A stretch of 64,000 nt of DNA from Halovibrio variabilis (lineage in GTDB: Bacteria; Pseudomonadota; Gammaproteobacteria; Pseudomonadales; Halomonadaceae), in the NCBI RefSeq assembly GCF_007991175.1, contig NZ_BJXV01000004.1:62001-126000 (forward strand), written 5' to 3'. Numbering within the stretch: position 1 is the first letter of the stretch; each line of letters begins with the position of its first letter. Shown piece after piece: positions 19,769 to 28,539 of this stretch. The translations under genes and the position numbers were made by a program. Under the pieces are notes generated by a model. That model had not been told where the DNA came from and made no database searches. It saw nothing but the letters and a program-made list of their open reading frames with translations.

Positions 19769-20254
19769 TCAAACGCGGTCAGTAGGCACCGGTCGATTCT
19801 CAAACACCCGCCGCAGCACAAAGCTGGTATGCGCCCCCGTGACGCCTTCAATACGGTTAATCACGTGCAGTAACAGATGTTGGTAGTCGTCCATATCGCG
19901 CACCAGAATTTTAAGCTGAAAATCGGCCGCCTGGCCGGTAATGATCAAGCATTCGATAACATTGGGGATGTCACGAATGTGACGCTCAAAATTGTCGAAG
20001 CGCTCAGGGGTATGCTGATCCATGGAAATATGCAGCAGCGCCATGAGCTGATAGCCCAACTGGCGGGCGTCCACCTCGGCGCGGTAGCGCAGAATTAACC
20101 CATGCTCCTCCAAGGAACGCACGCGCCGTAAACAGGGCGAAGGTGAAAGCCCAATCCGATCGGCCAATTCCTGATTACTGATGCGACCCTCCTGCTGCAC
20201 AATGTCGAGTATGTGACGGTCAAAACGATCCAGAACAAGCGGCGTTACCGGCAT
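19769..20254 (-). CDS. Lrp/AsnC family transcriptional regulator
   Basis: 161 residues. N-terminal winged helix (DRHILDIVQQEGRISNQELADRIGLSPSPCLRRVRSLEEHG, about 9-50) and a C-terminal ligand-binding RAM domain (about 70-145). Similar to Lrp-type regulators that sense amino acids. It sits between ridA (same strand, downstream) and leuA (divergent), so amino-acid dependent control of either is plausible but not shown. Preceded by GGAGCTGCC. Confidence 0.9.
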   Translation of the reverse strand: MPVTPLVLDRFDRHILDIVQQEGRISNQELADRIGLSPSPCLRRVRSLEEHGLILRYRAEVDARQLGYQLMALLHISMDQHTPERFDNFERHIRDIPNVIECLIITGQAADFQLKILVRDMDDYQHLLLHVINRIEGVTGAHTSFVLRRVFENRPVPTDRV

Positions 20255-20269
20255 AGTAGGCAGCTCCTG

Positions 20270-20310
20270 CCAATTAAAATAATTTTAAAGAAATAATATG
20301 CTGATTATCG
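20270..20310. promoter_or_regulatory. AT-rich region upstream of the Lrp-type gene
   Basis: The stretch from about 20270 contains AATTAAAATAATTTTAAAG, far more AT-rich than its surroundings and partly self-complementary, directly upstream of the minus-strand Lrp gene and within the leuA leader. Lrp/AsnC proteins often bind such sites for autoregulation; this is inference. Confidence 0.35.
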
Positions 20311-20513
20311 TCTCATTTTACACATCTTCGCAACAACCTAGCGTGGCAAACCCATTACACTGTGTGGACTGCCACAAGCAGACAACGCCTCGGCTCGGCG
20401 ATCTCAGCACCCTTGAGGTTCGCCGTACCGATGAGCAACGGCTTAAGCCATAAGCAGCCGCATTAAACAAAACCGTTACTTTCAGGCAGACCGCCACTTT
20501 TAGGACGTTCATC

Positions 20514-22205
20514 ATGCCCGCTTTCGATCATCGCAAATACCGCCCGGCACCCCGTGTTCCCGCCTTCAATCGCCAATGGCCGGATCGTGATCTGGATCAC
20601 GCCCCGATCTGGGTAAGCGAAGACCTGCGCGATGGCAACCAGGCGCTACTTGAACCGATGACCGTTGAGCAAAAAAAGCGCTTCTGGCATCAGATCGTGA
20701 AAGTGGGCATTAAAGAAGTCATGGTCGGCTTTCCTTCGGCCAGCCAACCCGACTACGACTTCGTGCGCTGGCTGATTGAGGCGGATCAAATTCCCGACGA
20801 TGTCACCATTGCGGTACTGGTGCAGTGCCGTGAGCACCTGATCGAGAAGACGTTTGCCTCGCTGGTCGGCGCCAAACGCGCCATTGTTCACCTCTATAAT
20901 TCCACCTCAACCGTTCAGCGCGAGCGGGTATTTGCGATGGATCGCGGTGGTATTGTCGATATCGCCGTGCAAGGCGCGACCTGGGTCAAAACCCACGCCG
21001 ACCGCTACCCGGATATTGATTGGTGCTTTGAATATACCCCGGAAAGCTTTTCCAGCACCGAGATCGATTTTTCGCTGGAGATCTGCGAGGCGGTCTTGGA
21101 TGTGTGGCAACCAACCTCGGATAACAAGTGCATTCTCAACCTGCCCACCACGGTGGAAGTGGCCGGCCCGCACCATCATGCCGACCAGATTGAGTACTTC
21201 TGCCAGCACATCAGCCGCCGCGACAGCGTGATTATCTCGGTGCATACCCACAATGATCGCGGCGGCGCCGTGGCCTCTGCCGAACTTGCCCTGTTGGCCG
21301 GTGCCGAGCGGGTGGAAGGCACCCTACTGGGCAACGGCGAGCGCACCGGCAATATGGATATTGTCACCCTGGCAATGAACCTTTACAGCCAGGGGATTGA
21401 TCCTCAACTGGATCTCTCCAACCCCGATGAAATTATTCAGGTGGTCAACGAGTGCACCGGGATCGCCATGCACCCGCGCCACCCCTGGGTAGGCGAAATG
21501 GTCTACACCGCCTTTTCAGGCAGCCATCAGGATGCCATTCGCAAATCGCTTAAACACCAACAGCCCGACGAGCCCTGGCAAGTGGCGTATCTGCCTATCG
21601 ACCCCCACGATATTGGCCGCGACTATCAGGCAGTGATCCGCGTCAATAGCCAGTCCGGTAAGGGCGGCATGGCCTTTCTGCTCGAACGCGATTACGGCAT
21701 TAACCTGCCGCGCTGGATGATGCTGGCCTTGGCGCCTTACGTACAGCAAGAGAGCGAACAGCGTGCCAGTGAGCTTTCCAGCGCGATGATTCGCCAGGTG
21801 ATGTTTGATAACTTCACCCTGGAAATTCCGCTATCGTTAGTGGAATACCGGCTCTCCAAAGGTCGGCAGGAAGGCATTGAAGTCACCCTGCAACAGGGCG
21901 ATGAAATGCTACAGCTTTCTGGCAAGGGCAACGGCGCCATGTCCGCGTTTACCGATGCGTGGCAGCGTCATTCTGGCAGCAACGTTGGCATTATCGATTA
22001 CAGCGAGCACTCGCTGGGGGCCAGCAGCGAGGCCAATGCGATTGCCTTTGTGCAGTTGAATATTGATGGCCAGCGGCTTTGCGCGGTGGCCGAGGATAGC
22101 GATACGGTAAGCGCATCGCTCAAGGCGTTGCTGTCGGGGATCAATCTTGCCGCTAAAACCACCGCCGCGACGTCGCTTCAACAGCAGGCACACGCGCTGA
22201 GCTAA
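20514..22205 (+). CDS. leuA: 2-isopropylmalate synthase
   Basis: 563 residues, the longer LeuA type 2 form rather than the 520-residue enterobacterial form. Condenses acetyl-CoA and 2-oxoisovalerate, first committed step of leucine synthesis. HMG-CoA-lyase-like barrel motifs: SEDLRDGNQALLEPM near residue 36, HTHNDRGGAVASAE (metal-binding His pair) and GTLLGNGERTGN. The C-terminal regulatory LeuA dimer domain (about 440-555) is present, so feedback inhibition by leucine is expected. It is monocistronic and no leader peptide rich in Leu codons was recognised upstream. Confidence 0.95.
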   Translation: MPAFDHRKYRPAPRVPAFNRQWPDRDLDHAPIWVSEDLRDGNQALLEPMTVEQKKRFWHQIVKVGIKEVMVGFPSASQPDYDFVRWLIEADQIPDDVTIAVLVQCREHLIEKTFASLVGAKRAIVHLYNSTSTVQRERVFAMDRGGIVDIAVQGATWVKTHADRYPDIDWCFEYTPESFSSTEIDFSLEICEAVLDVWQPTSDNKCILNLPTTVEVAGPHHHADQIEYFCQHISRRDSVIISVHTHNDRGGAVASAELALLAGAERVEGTLLGNGERTGNMDIVTLAMNLYSQGIDPQLDLSNPDEIIQVVNECTGIAMHPRHPWVGEMVYTAFSGSHQDAIRKSLKHQQPDEPWQVAYLPIDPHDIGRDYQAVIRVNSQSGKGGMAFLLERDYGINLPRWMMLALAPYVQQESEQRASELSSAMIRQVMFDNFTLEIPLSLVEYRLSKGRQEGIEVTLQQGDEMLQLSGKGNGAMSAFTDAWQRHSGSNVGIIDYSEHSLGASSEANAIAFVQLNIDGQRLCAVAEDSDTVSASLKALLSGINLAAKTTAATSLQQQAHALS

Positions 22206-22225
22206 TCATTCCCACGGTGAGTGGA

Positions 22226-22411
22226 TTACGCCGCGCACTCAATACACTTGAGCACGACGGGGTCCCACTCAAGGCGCTTGGCCCCAATCCACTCACCGTA
22301 TTCGATACATTCGCGGGAGTCCTCACTGCTCGCGCTCTCCTCGCGTAATTCCGCTTGCAGCGCCAGCAACCGCTGACGAATCGCTGCTATATCTACCTCA
22401 GGATGATTCAT
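22226..22411 (-). CDS. Small DksA/TraR-like zinc-finger protein, one cysteine missing
   Basis: 61 residues, ATG 22411 preceded by GGGAGGGACGT, a good ribosome-binding site. The C-terminal half reads SRECIEYGEWIGAKRLEW then VVLKCIECA, following the spacing of the C4 zinc finger of DksA/TraR proteins (CxxC, about 17 residues, CxxC). The second cysteine of the first pair is Tyr38, leaving C35, C56 and C59. The N-terminal half (residues 7-29) is a short predicted helix rich in Glu, Gln and Arg. It could bind in the RNA polymerase secondary channel like TraR, but it is shorter and may be non-functional; this is inference. Confidence 0.65.
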   Translation of the reverse strand: MNHPEVDIAAIRQRLLALQAELREESASSEDSRECIEYGEWIGAKRLEWDPVVLKCIECAA

Positions 22412-22546
22412 ACGTCCCTCCCATTAGCCTACAATTATTGATCCACTAAGGATTTGTTGAGCCGCTGGCATTGCGTAACCCAATGGGCACTGCATGCCGT
22501 TATGCTTTGCGAATATTCCGCCTTATTTAAAAGGGAATTTTATACG

Positions 22547-23740
22547 ATGGGCTATCGCACTTTGCTACGCGACCACCGCAGCGTACTTGGCATCGCCTTT
22601 TTAGCCATGTTTAGCTCAAGCTTAGGACAGAGCTTCTTTATTGGTTTATTCCAAGCGCCGATTTCACAACACCTGGGGCTAAGCGTCGGCCAGTTTGGTA
22701 CCGCCTATGCGGTGGTGACACTGGTAGCCGGCTTCTGCATGCTTCGCTTTGGGCCGTCGATTGATTGGATTAGCCCACGCCGCTTTGCCATCACCATACT
22801 GTTGTGTCTGGTGGCTGGCGTTGCCCTGCTCACCTTAACGCCCTGGTGGTTATTCGGGGTAATAGGATTAGGCATTGTGCGCTTATGCGGCCAGGGAATG
22901 CTTACCCATTTGGGGAATACATTAGCCGCCCGGGAATTCACTACCCTGCGCGGACGCGCCATGGGACTGGCGAGCTTGGGCATGCCGTTAGGCGAAGCCC
23001 TGTTGCCGCCCCTCGTCGCTATCGCATTAGTCTGGATGTCCTGGCAATCGTTCTGGTGGTTATTCTGCGTTGCTATCGCCCTGCCCTGGCTTGGCTTCAT
23101 TGCCTTCGCACCCTGGGCAAAAGCCCCTGGGGTAAAGCCCACTCAACGCTCAACCAGCGGTCCTCGCCCGTTTCGCGACAAGTATTTCTGGCAGCTGCTG
23201 CCGTTGCTAATGTCGCTGCCGATCACCATGACGGGCCTGTTCATTTATCAGGCTCAGTTGACCCAGGCACTGGATAGCTCGCTGGGGGTTTACGCGTTTG
23301 CGCTTACCGGCATGGGGATCGCAAAGCTGCCCGGTGCGCTGTTGGGCGGGCGCTGGATCGATAAAATCGGCCCCGTTCGGCTGGCCCGCTATTACCTGCT
23401 GCCCTACGCTGGCGCGATGCTGTTTGCACTGCTTATCGGCGGCAACATCAGCGTATGGGCAGTTATGGTCGGTGGCGGCCTTGCCATGGGCGCCCAAGAG
23501 TTAATTGCCTCAGGGCTATTGATTAGACTATGGGGGGTCGAGCATTTGGGGCGTGTGCGCTCGGCACTGAGCGCCTCAATGGTATTTTCCACCGGCATTG
23601 CCCCGGCGGTACTCGGGATTGCGCTTGATGCAGGGGTTACTTTCCATGCGATTTTAATCGGCATGCTGGGCTTTATCATCGCTGCGTGGGCGTTAGCGCA
23701 GGGTGTGCTGCGTATTGCCAAAACACACAGCATACCCTAG
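22547..23740 (+). CDS. MFS transporter
   Basis: 397 residues from ATG 22547 (MGYRTLLRDHRSVLG), which has AAAAGGGA upstream; the frame is open to 22454 but that extension lacks a binding site. Twelve membrane segments can be made out. FQAPISQHLGLSVGQFGTAYA and the DWISPRRFAI loop 2-3 motif are typical of major facilitator exporters of the YbfB/oxalate-formate-like group. Substrate unknown; no adjacent enzyme gives a clue. Confidence 0.85.
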   Translation: MGYRTLLRDHRSVLGIAFLAMFSSSLGQSFFIGLFQAPISQHLGLSVGQFGTAYAVVTLVAGFCMLRFGPSIDWISPRRFAITILLCLVAGVALLTLTPWWLFGVIGLGIVRLCGQGMLTHLGNTLAAREFTTLRGRAMGLASLGMPLGEALLPPLVAIALVWMSWQSFWWLFCVAIALPWLGFIAFAPWAKAPGVKPTQRSTSGPRPFRDKYFWQLLPLLMSLPITMTGLFIYQAQLTQALDSSLGVYAFALTGMGIAKLPGALLGGRWIDKIGPVRLARYYLLPYAGAMLFALLIGGNISVWAVMVGGGLAMGAQELIASGLLIRLWGVEHLGRVRSALSASMVFSTGIAPAVLGIALDAGVTFHAILIGMLGFIIAAWALAQGVLRIAKTHSIP

Positions 23741-23746
23741 GTTTAA

Positions 23747-24601
23747 TTAGCGAAGGATAAGCACCGGTAACTGCGCGTTGCGCAGCATAGCCGTGGTGGT
23801 GCTGCCGACCAATAAATGGCGGATTCGCGAATGGCCATAGGCGCCCATAATCAGCATGTCAATGGCATTTTCTTGCTTATAGGCACGCAGCGTCGCCTCG
23901 ACCTCACCCGCGCGAATAGCACCTTGCGCGTTATGCCCGGCTTCACGCAGTGTGGAGAGCGCCCACTCTAATTGGGAGCGGTTTTCAGCGGTTTCCGCGC
24001 CAACGATCACCACATGACAGGTGGCGCCATCGAACAGTGGACTTTTTGCCAGCATTTCCACGCCTTTACGCGCCGTGTTACTGCCATCGAAGGCCATCAT
24101 GACATTGTGTGGTTGGATAAACTGTTTGGGTACCATCAAAATCGGTCGATGCATTTCCCGCACTACCCGCTCCAGGTTAGAGCCTAGATGCCCGCTGGCT
24201 TGATGCGCCGTTTCACCGCGTTTACCCACCACTAACAAGCGAACGTTACGCTCTTTCTCAACCAACGTTTCAACCAGGGTACCGTTGCGCTGTAAGCATT
24301 CCGGTGAGGCGATTCCAGCAGCCTGAGCGCGTTCCTTTGCCGCCTCCAGCATTAAGCGCCCCTGCTCGCGAGACACCTTGGCGTGCCGCTCTTCAATATT
24401 CGATAGCTTTTCGAGTAAATGCTCACGGGTACCGAGCCCTAGGTTGCCAGAGAGGTCTGGTTCCGAGGTTTGTGGATGGTTATCCACCACATGCATAAAA
24501 GAAAGTGGCGCTTCCAGCGCTTTAGCAGCCCAGGCGGCGTAGTCGCAAACGCCTTCTGAAAACTGGGAACTATCAATCGCCGCCAATACGTGATCGGACA
24601 T
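23747..24601 (-). CDS. Tandem-domain universal stress protein
   Basis: 284 residues from ATG 24601, preceded by AGGAGAAAAACGC. Two Usp domains in tandem (about 4-155 and 160-284), like E. coli UspE. ATP-binding type signatures are seen in both: VVGKRGETAHQASGHLGSN in the first and MGAYGHSRIRHLLVGSTT in the second. It is closely similar along its whole length to the second Usp gene at 28540-29397 (by eye about three quarters identical), so the two arose by duplication. Cytoplasmic stress protein of unknown precise role. Confidence 0.92.
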   Translation of the reverse strand: MSDHVLAAIDSSQFSEGVCDYAAWAAKALEAPLSFMHVVDNHPQTSEPDLSGNLGLGTREHLLEKLSNIEERHAKVSREQGRLMLEAAKERAQAAGIASPECLQRNGTLVETLVEKERNVRLLVVGKRGETAHQASGHLGSNLERVVREMHRPILMVPKQFIQPHNVMMAFDGSNTARKGVEMLAKSPLFDGATCHVVIVGAETAENRSQLEWALSTLREAGHNAQGAIRAGEVEATLRAYKQENAIDMLIMGAYGHSRIRHLLVGSTTTAMLRNAQLPVLILR

Positions 24602-24830
24602 TGCGTTTTTCTCCTTGAGCGGGTGCATCAAAACCGTTGTTGTTATTCTTCTCCTCTTCTACACGAACTTATTGATCAGGAACAGACTGCATAAGTTCTA
24701 TTCAGGCTTCTATTCACCCGGGTCGACAAAGCTCATTAGACAGATAAGCATGCTATTATTTGCCATTTCGTGAGCGGTATAACGGCTGAATCGAGTCGGA
24801 TTAGGAACACACGCATAGGAGTAGCGCGTT

Positions 24831-25220
24831 ATGGGAAGCGGTGTGGCGAGCGTTTTGTTAGTGGCGCTGGGCGGCGCTATCGGCGGCATGGGGCGGTTCG
24901 CTGTGTCTAACCTCTTGGCGAGGCAGTTTGGCACTCATTTCCCCTGGGGCACTTTCGCGGTCAATATCAGCGGGGCATTCGCAGCGGGATGTCTGCTGGG
25001 CATCTTGGGCCTGCCCAGCGGCCAGGCCCCTACCTCCTTCTGGCTACTCGCGGTAGTGGGCGCCCTCGGCGGTTACACCACCGTCTCCTCGTTCAGCTTA
25101 CAAACCCTGGCGCTTTGGCAAAGCGGCTATCCGCAGCGCGCGATTGCTAATGTACTCGGCACCTGCCTACTTGGGTTCGCCATGGTGAGCCTGGGCTGGT
25201 GGTTAGGAGAGCGCTTGTGA
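24831..25220 (+). CDS. crcB: Fluoride channel subunit FluC/CrcB (first of pair)
   Basis: 129 residues with four membrane segments. Family motifs: GGAIGGMGRFAVS, the FPWGTFAVNISGAF segment with the pore asparagine, and GGYTTVSSFSLQ, which corresponds to the phenylalanine-box helix. FluC channels export fluoride as dual-topology dimers. Here two different copies overlap (GTGA), which suggests a heterodimer, as known in several bacteria. Start ATG 24831, SD AGGAG. No fluoride riboswitch was recognised in the 229 bases upstream. Confidence 0.92.
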   Translation: MGSGVASVLLVALGGAIGGMGRFAVSNLLARQFGTHFPWGTFAVNISGAFAAGCLLGILGLPSGQAPTSFWLLAVVGALGGYTTVSSFSLQTLALWQSGYPQRAIANVLGTCLLGFAMVSLGWWLGERL

Positions 25221-25612
25221 GTACTTGGTTACCCTACCTGGCCGTGGGCCTGGGCAGCGGCTTGGGCAGCGCGTTACGCTATTGGGTGTCGCTGGGTATG
25301 CTGGCGGCGCTGGGCAGCTATTTTCCCTGGGGCACGCTGCTGGTTAATCTGCTGGGTTCTTGGCTGATTGGCTGGCTAGCGACCCTGGGCGGCCACTACG
25401 CCCAGGGGCATTTAGCGCGCCTGCAGCCGTTGCTGGTAGCCGGCTTTTGCGGCGGTTTCACCACCTTCTCCCTGTTTAGCCTGGAAACTCTGCATCTCGT
25501 CGAAGAAGACCAATGGGCGCTGGCACTCGTTTACGTAGTAACCAGCGTGCCGCTTTGGCTGGCCGCGGCGCTTTGGGGTCAGCGGATCGCCAAGAAACAA
25601 ATACACGCCTAA
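25217..25612 (+). CDS. crcB: Fluoride channel subunit FluC/CrcB (second of pair)
   Basis: 131 residues from GTG 25217, which overlaps the stop of the first copy and has TAGGAGA upstream. Four membrane segments; GSGLGSALRYWVS, FPWGTLLVNLLGSW and GGFTTFSLFSLET correspond to the same motifs as in the partner. This copy keeps the canonical TTFS phenylalanine box while the partner has TTVS, so the two subunits may contribute unequal pores. Confidence 0.92.
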   Translation: MSTWLPYLAVGLGSGLGSALRYWVSLGMLAALGSYFPWGTLLVNLLGSWLIGWLATLGGHYAQGHLARLQPLLVAGFCGGFTTFSLFSLETLHLVEEDQWALALVYVVTSVPLWLAAALWGQRIAKKQIHA

Positions 25613-26532
25613 GCCTCGGCTTTTGACATCTTCGCTTTAACCGGGGCACTGATACAGACTAGGCAAGCCAGTATCAGCACGATGCCAGCCCAGCCTATCG
25701 CGGGCAGGCGTTCGCCGACGATAACCACGGCCAAGCCGGCCGCCACGACCGGCTCGAAAAGCGTGATGGTGGTGGCCGTGCTGGCAGCAATCCGGGCCAG
25801 GCCGTAGCCAAAGCAGAGATACCCCAGCAGCATCGGCACCACCGCCATATAAATACCCACCGATGCATTGCTCCAGGAGGCCAACAACGGCGCTCCTGTC
25901 ATCATCAACACCGGCAGCAACATCAGTCCGCCAATGCCAAAGGTCGCGCCCATAGCGGCCCGCGGAGCGATGCCCTGCTGCATCAGGCGACGCGCTGTCC
26001 ATGAATAGAGCGCATAGCTGACCCCGGCCAGTAAACCCAGCAGAACGCCGGGGATGACGCCTGAGGCAGTCTCCGCCGACGCATGCCCATTGCCTTCGGC
26101 TAAACACAGCAGCAGCATGCCCGCAAGCCCCAGCACTGCCCCGCTCATCCAGCGCGCGGTGAGACGCAGCCCATCCAAGCGATTCTCGATCAGCGCGGCG
26201 AGAAGCGGTGCTGAACCGATAGACACCACCGTGCCAATGGTCACGCCGGCCAGTCGCATGGAGGCATAAAAAGCCAGCGGATAGATGGCCACGGCGACAG
26301 CGCCCAGCGCTAGCCATCGCCACTGTGCGCGCAGCAATTGAGCGTGGCGCTGAATGCGCCGAGCAGCCAGCAGCGCCTGCATCAAGCCACCCCCGCCCAT
26401 TGCCACCGCACCGATGGCTACCGCGCTGACCTCCGGTGCAAAGGTGGCCGCCGTCCCCGTAGTGCCCCAAAGAATGGCCGCCATGAGAACGGTCATAATG
26501 CCCAATAAACGTTCGTTAGCGGCTTGATTCAT
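25609..26532 (-). CDS. EamA/DMT family transporter
   Basis: 307 residues from ATG 26532, which overlaps the TetR stop (ATGA); an upstream extension to 26580 is open but lies inside the regulator. Ten membrane segments in two EamA repeats (about 10-145 and 155-295), with AAILWGTTGT in the first and LEPVVAA-type GEXLP (GERLPAIGWAG) in the second. Probably a drug/metabolite exporter. The direct coupling with a TetR regulator suggests inducible efflux of an unknown ligand. Confidence 0.88.
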   Translation of the reverse strand: MNQAANERLLGIMTVLMAAILWGTTGTAATFAPEVSAVAIGAVAMGGGGLMQALLAARRIQRHAQLLRAQWRWLALGAVAVAIYPLAFYASMRLAGVTIGTVVSIGSAPLLAALIENRLDGLRLTARWMSGAVLGLAGMLLLCLAEGNGHASAETASGVIPGVLLGLLAGVSYALYSWTARRLMQQGIAPRAAMGATFGIGGLMLLPVLMMTGAPLLASWSNASVGIYMAVVPMLLGYLCFGYGLARIAASTATTITLFEPVVAAGLAVVIVGERLPAIGWAGIVLILACLVCISAPVKAKMSKAEA

Positions 26533-27119
26533 AACGCCGCCAATAAAGAAGCGGCTATGCCGCGTGCTTGGCGAAGGCAATCGCTGCGCCCTTCCAAACC
26601 TGCACGCGCCATGGCACCTTCAAGCAAGAACGCGAGATGCTGTGCAATGTGACCCGCCCGCTTGGGGTCATCGCCAAGCATGGAACTGACATGCTCGGCC
26701 AGCAGTGCCTCCACTTGCTCTTTGTGCCTTCTGACCACCGTTCTTCCAGCGTCACCCGCCGGCAACTCGGCAGCCGCATTGAGCAGCCCGCAGCCGCGAA
26801 AGCCGCCCTCATAAGCATATTCAGCATGATCCTCATAGGCCAGGAACACGGCCATGACCTTGTCTTGGGGCGTTTTAGCCTGGCGAAGACGCTCCTCATA
26901 AAGCGCCAGCCATTGGGCATGACGGACCACCAGATAGGACGCGACGAGTTCGCCCTTCGAAACGAAGTTGTTATACAGGCTTTTCTTGGCAACGCCCGCC
27001 CGCTTGACGATGGCATCAATGCCCGTCGCGGTAATCCCGTCGTCATAGAACAGCGCAGACGCCGCATCAAGCAGGCGGTCATGCGCGTTTTGAGGCTTTG
27101 GATGATGTGATATAGACAT
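26529..27119 (-). CDS. TetR family transcriptional repressor
   Basis: 196 residues. N-terminal TetR helix-turn-helix (RLLDAASALFYDDGITATGIDAIV ... SLYNNFVSKGELV, about 14-60) and a C-terminal ligand domain with GGFRGCGLLNAAAE. It overlaps the exporter gene by four bases and is preceded by a perfect 34-base palindrome, so it most likely represses its own operon and is released by the exporter's substrate. Confidence 0.9.
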   Translation of the reverse strand: MSISHHPKPQNAHDRLLDAASALFYDDGITATGIDAIVKRAGVAKKSLYNNFVSKGELVASYLVVRHAQWLALYEERLRQAKTPQDKVMAVFLAYEDHAEYAYEGGFRGCGLLNAAAELPAGDAGRTVVRRHKEQVEALLAEHVSSMLGDDPKRAGHIAQHLAFLLEGAMARAGLEGRSDCLRQARGIAASLLAAL

Positions 27120-27136
27120 AGAATCGCACTATAGAG

Positions 27137-27170
27137 ACGAAGGTAGGTAGACCAGTCTACCTACCTTCGT
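27137..27170. promoter_or_regulatory. Perfect palindrome, probable TetR operator
   Basis: Two perfect 16-base arms (ACGAAGGTAGGTAGAC and its complement) separated by CA, ending 17 bases upstream of the TetR start. The core TAGACCAGTCTA resembles known TetR-family operators such as that of NemR. A role as operator is inferred; it could also fold as a hairpin behind cfa, but it has no T-tract. Confidence 0.75.
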
Positions 27171-27216
27171 AACAAAATCAATCAATGCCTTATCGTTAAT
27201 ACAACGACGTGGTTAA

Positions 27217-28377
27217 TCAACTCACTCGCGTATACCCGCCGACAATACCTGGCTTACTCAGCACGAATTGCCATAGCTGTATTTCCCTGGCGCGAAAAGC
27301 ACCCGCGCAGCTGAGCAGATAATAGCGCCACATGCGGTAAAACTGCTCGCCGAACTGCTCTTTAAACACCGGCCAGCTAGCCTCGAAATTGTCACACCAC
27401 GCCATTAACGTACGGTCGTAATCAGCGCCAAAATTATGCACATCTTCGACCACGAACAGCGCTTCTGCGGCATCGGCGACTTGCCCTAAGGTAGGCAATT
27501 CGCCATTGGGGAAAATATACTTGTCGATCCAGGGATCGGTGGCCGTATTCGCTATATTTTTGCCAATGGTATGCAGTAAAAACAGGCCATCGTCTTTCAA
27601 ACAGCGGTGGGCGACATTCATGTACTCGCGGTAGTTTTTATGCCCCACGTGTTCAAACATGCCAATGCTGACAATACGATCAAACTGTTCCGTTTCTTCG
27701 CGATAGTCTTGTAAGCGAAACTCAATCGGCAAGCCGTGTTTAAGCAACCGTTGACCAAACTCAGCCTGCTCTTTAGAAATCGTCAGACCCACGCACTCGA
27801 CACCGTAATGCTCGGCGGCATAGGCCATAAAACTGCCCCAGCCACAGCCGATATCCAGCACGCGCATACCAGGTTTTAGCTCAAGCTTGCGGCAGATGAG
27901 ATCAAGCTTGGCCTCCTGGGCCTCATCCAGCGTTTGGGCATCTTTCCAGTAGCCGCAGGTATACGTCATCCGCTGATCGAGCATGGCAGCATAGAACTCA
28001 TTGCCAAGGTCGTAGTGCTTTTCGCCTACCTCCCAGGCTCGCTTCGCCGTTTGACGGTTCAGCAGGCGCGCGCGTAGGGAGTGATAAACCAACTGGGTTG
28101 GTTTAATACGCCGCCCTAGCTGGGCACGCATTAAATTATAAAACAGCTCGTCTAGCCGCTCAGCGTCCCAGTCGCCGTTCATATAGCACTCACCCAGGCC
28201 TAAATTTCCACGCGACAGGGCGTTATCGATCACGCCAGGGACTTTCAACTGCATATCCCATGGGCGATCACCGTTAAGTTGGATATCGGCTTCGGCTAAC
28301 AAGTCGGCGGCAAAACGGTGGGAGGGCGAGGCTTCATCGAAACCAATAGAGGTTCTCTCAACGGCAGGCATATTCAT
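27217..28377 (-). CDS. cfa: Cyclopropane-fatty-acyl-phospholipid synthase
   Basis: 386 residues from ATG 28377, chosen because GAGGAG lies eight bases upstream; the frame is open to 28419. The enzyme adds a methylene from S-adenosylmethionine to unsaturated phospholipid chains at the membrane, typically in stationary phase. Motifs: VLDIGCGWGSFMAYAAEHYG (SAM binding) and SIGMFEHVGHKNY (active-site region). In enterobacteria cfa depends on RpoS, which is frameshifted here; whether that holds in this organism is not known. Confidence 0.94.
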   Translation of the reverse strand: MNMPAVERTSIGFDEASPSHRFAADLLAEADIQLNGDRPWDMQLKVPGVIDNALSRGNLGLGECYMNGDWDAERLDELFYNLMRAQLGRRIKPTQLVYHSLRARLLNRQTAKRAWEVGEKHYDLGNEFYAAMLDQRMTYTCGYWKDAQTLDEAQEAKLDLICRKLELKPGMRVLDIGCGWGSFMAYAAEHYGVECVGLTISKEQAEFGQRLLKHGLPIEFRLQDYREETEQFDRIVSIGMFEHVGHKNYREYMNVAHRCLKDDGLFLLHTIGKNIANTATDPWIDKYIFPNGELPTLGQVADAAEALFVVEDVHNFGADYDRTLMAWCDNFEASWPVFKEQFGEQFYRMWRYYLLSCAGAFRAREIQLWQFVLSKPGIVGGYTRVS

Positions 28378-28492
28378 GACAGTCTCCTCTGGCTGTTCCC
28401 GTAAATGAATAGTTAGCAACCTGCCTATCAGCGTAGAACCGCATTACCACATTAGCATCATTTGATAGGGACTTTTTATAGGCGTAAGACAC

Positions 28493-28529
28493 AAAAAAGC
28501 CGACCCCCTGGCTTCAGAGGGCCGGCTTT
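28493..28529 (-). terminator. Rho-independent terminator after the SulP-Usp operon
   Basis: Minus strand: AAGCCGGCCCTC pairs imperfectly with GGGGGTCGGCTT, followed by TTTTT, ten bases past the Usp stop. Confidence 0.85.
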
Positions 28530-28539
28530 AAAGCGCTTG

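Noticed and set aside
24602..24830. Possible fluoride riboswitch before crcB
   Set aside because: I could not find the conserved pseudoknot segments of the crcB RNA motif; a covariance search would settle it.
25637..26470. 277-codon minus-strand frame inside the EamA gene
   Set aside because: Out-of-frame on the same strand as a clear ten-segment transporter; its Gly/Arg/Cys-rich translation is typical of a shifted reading.
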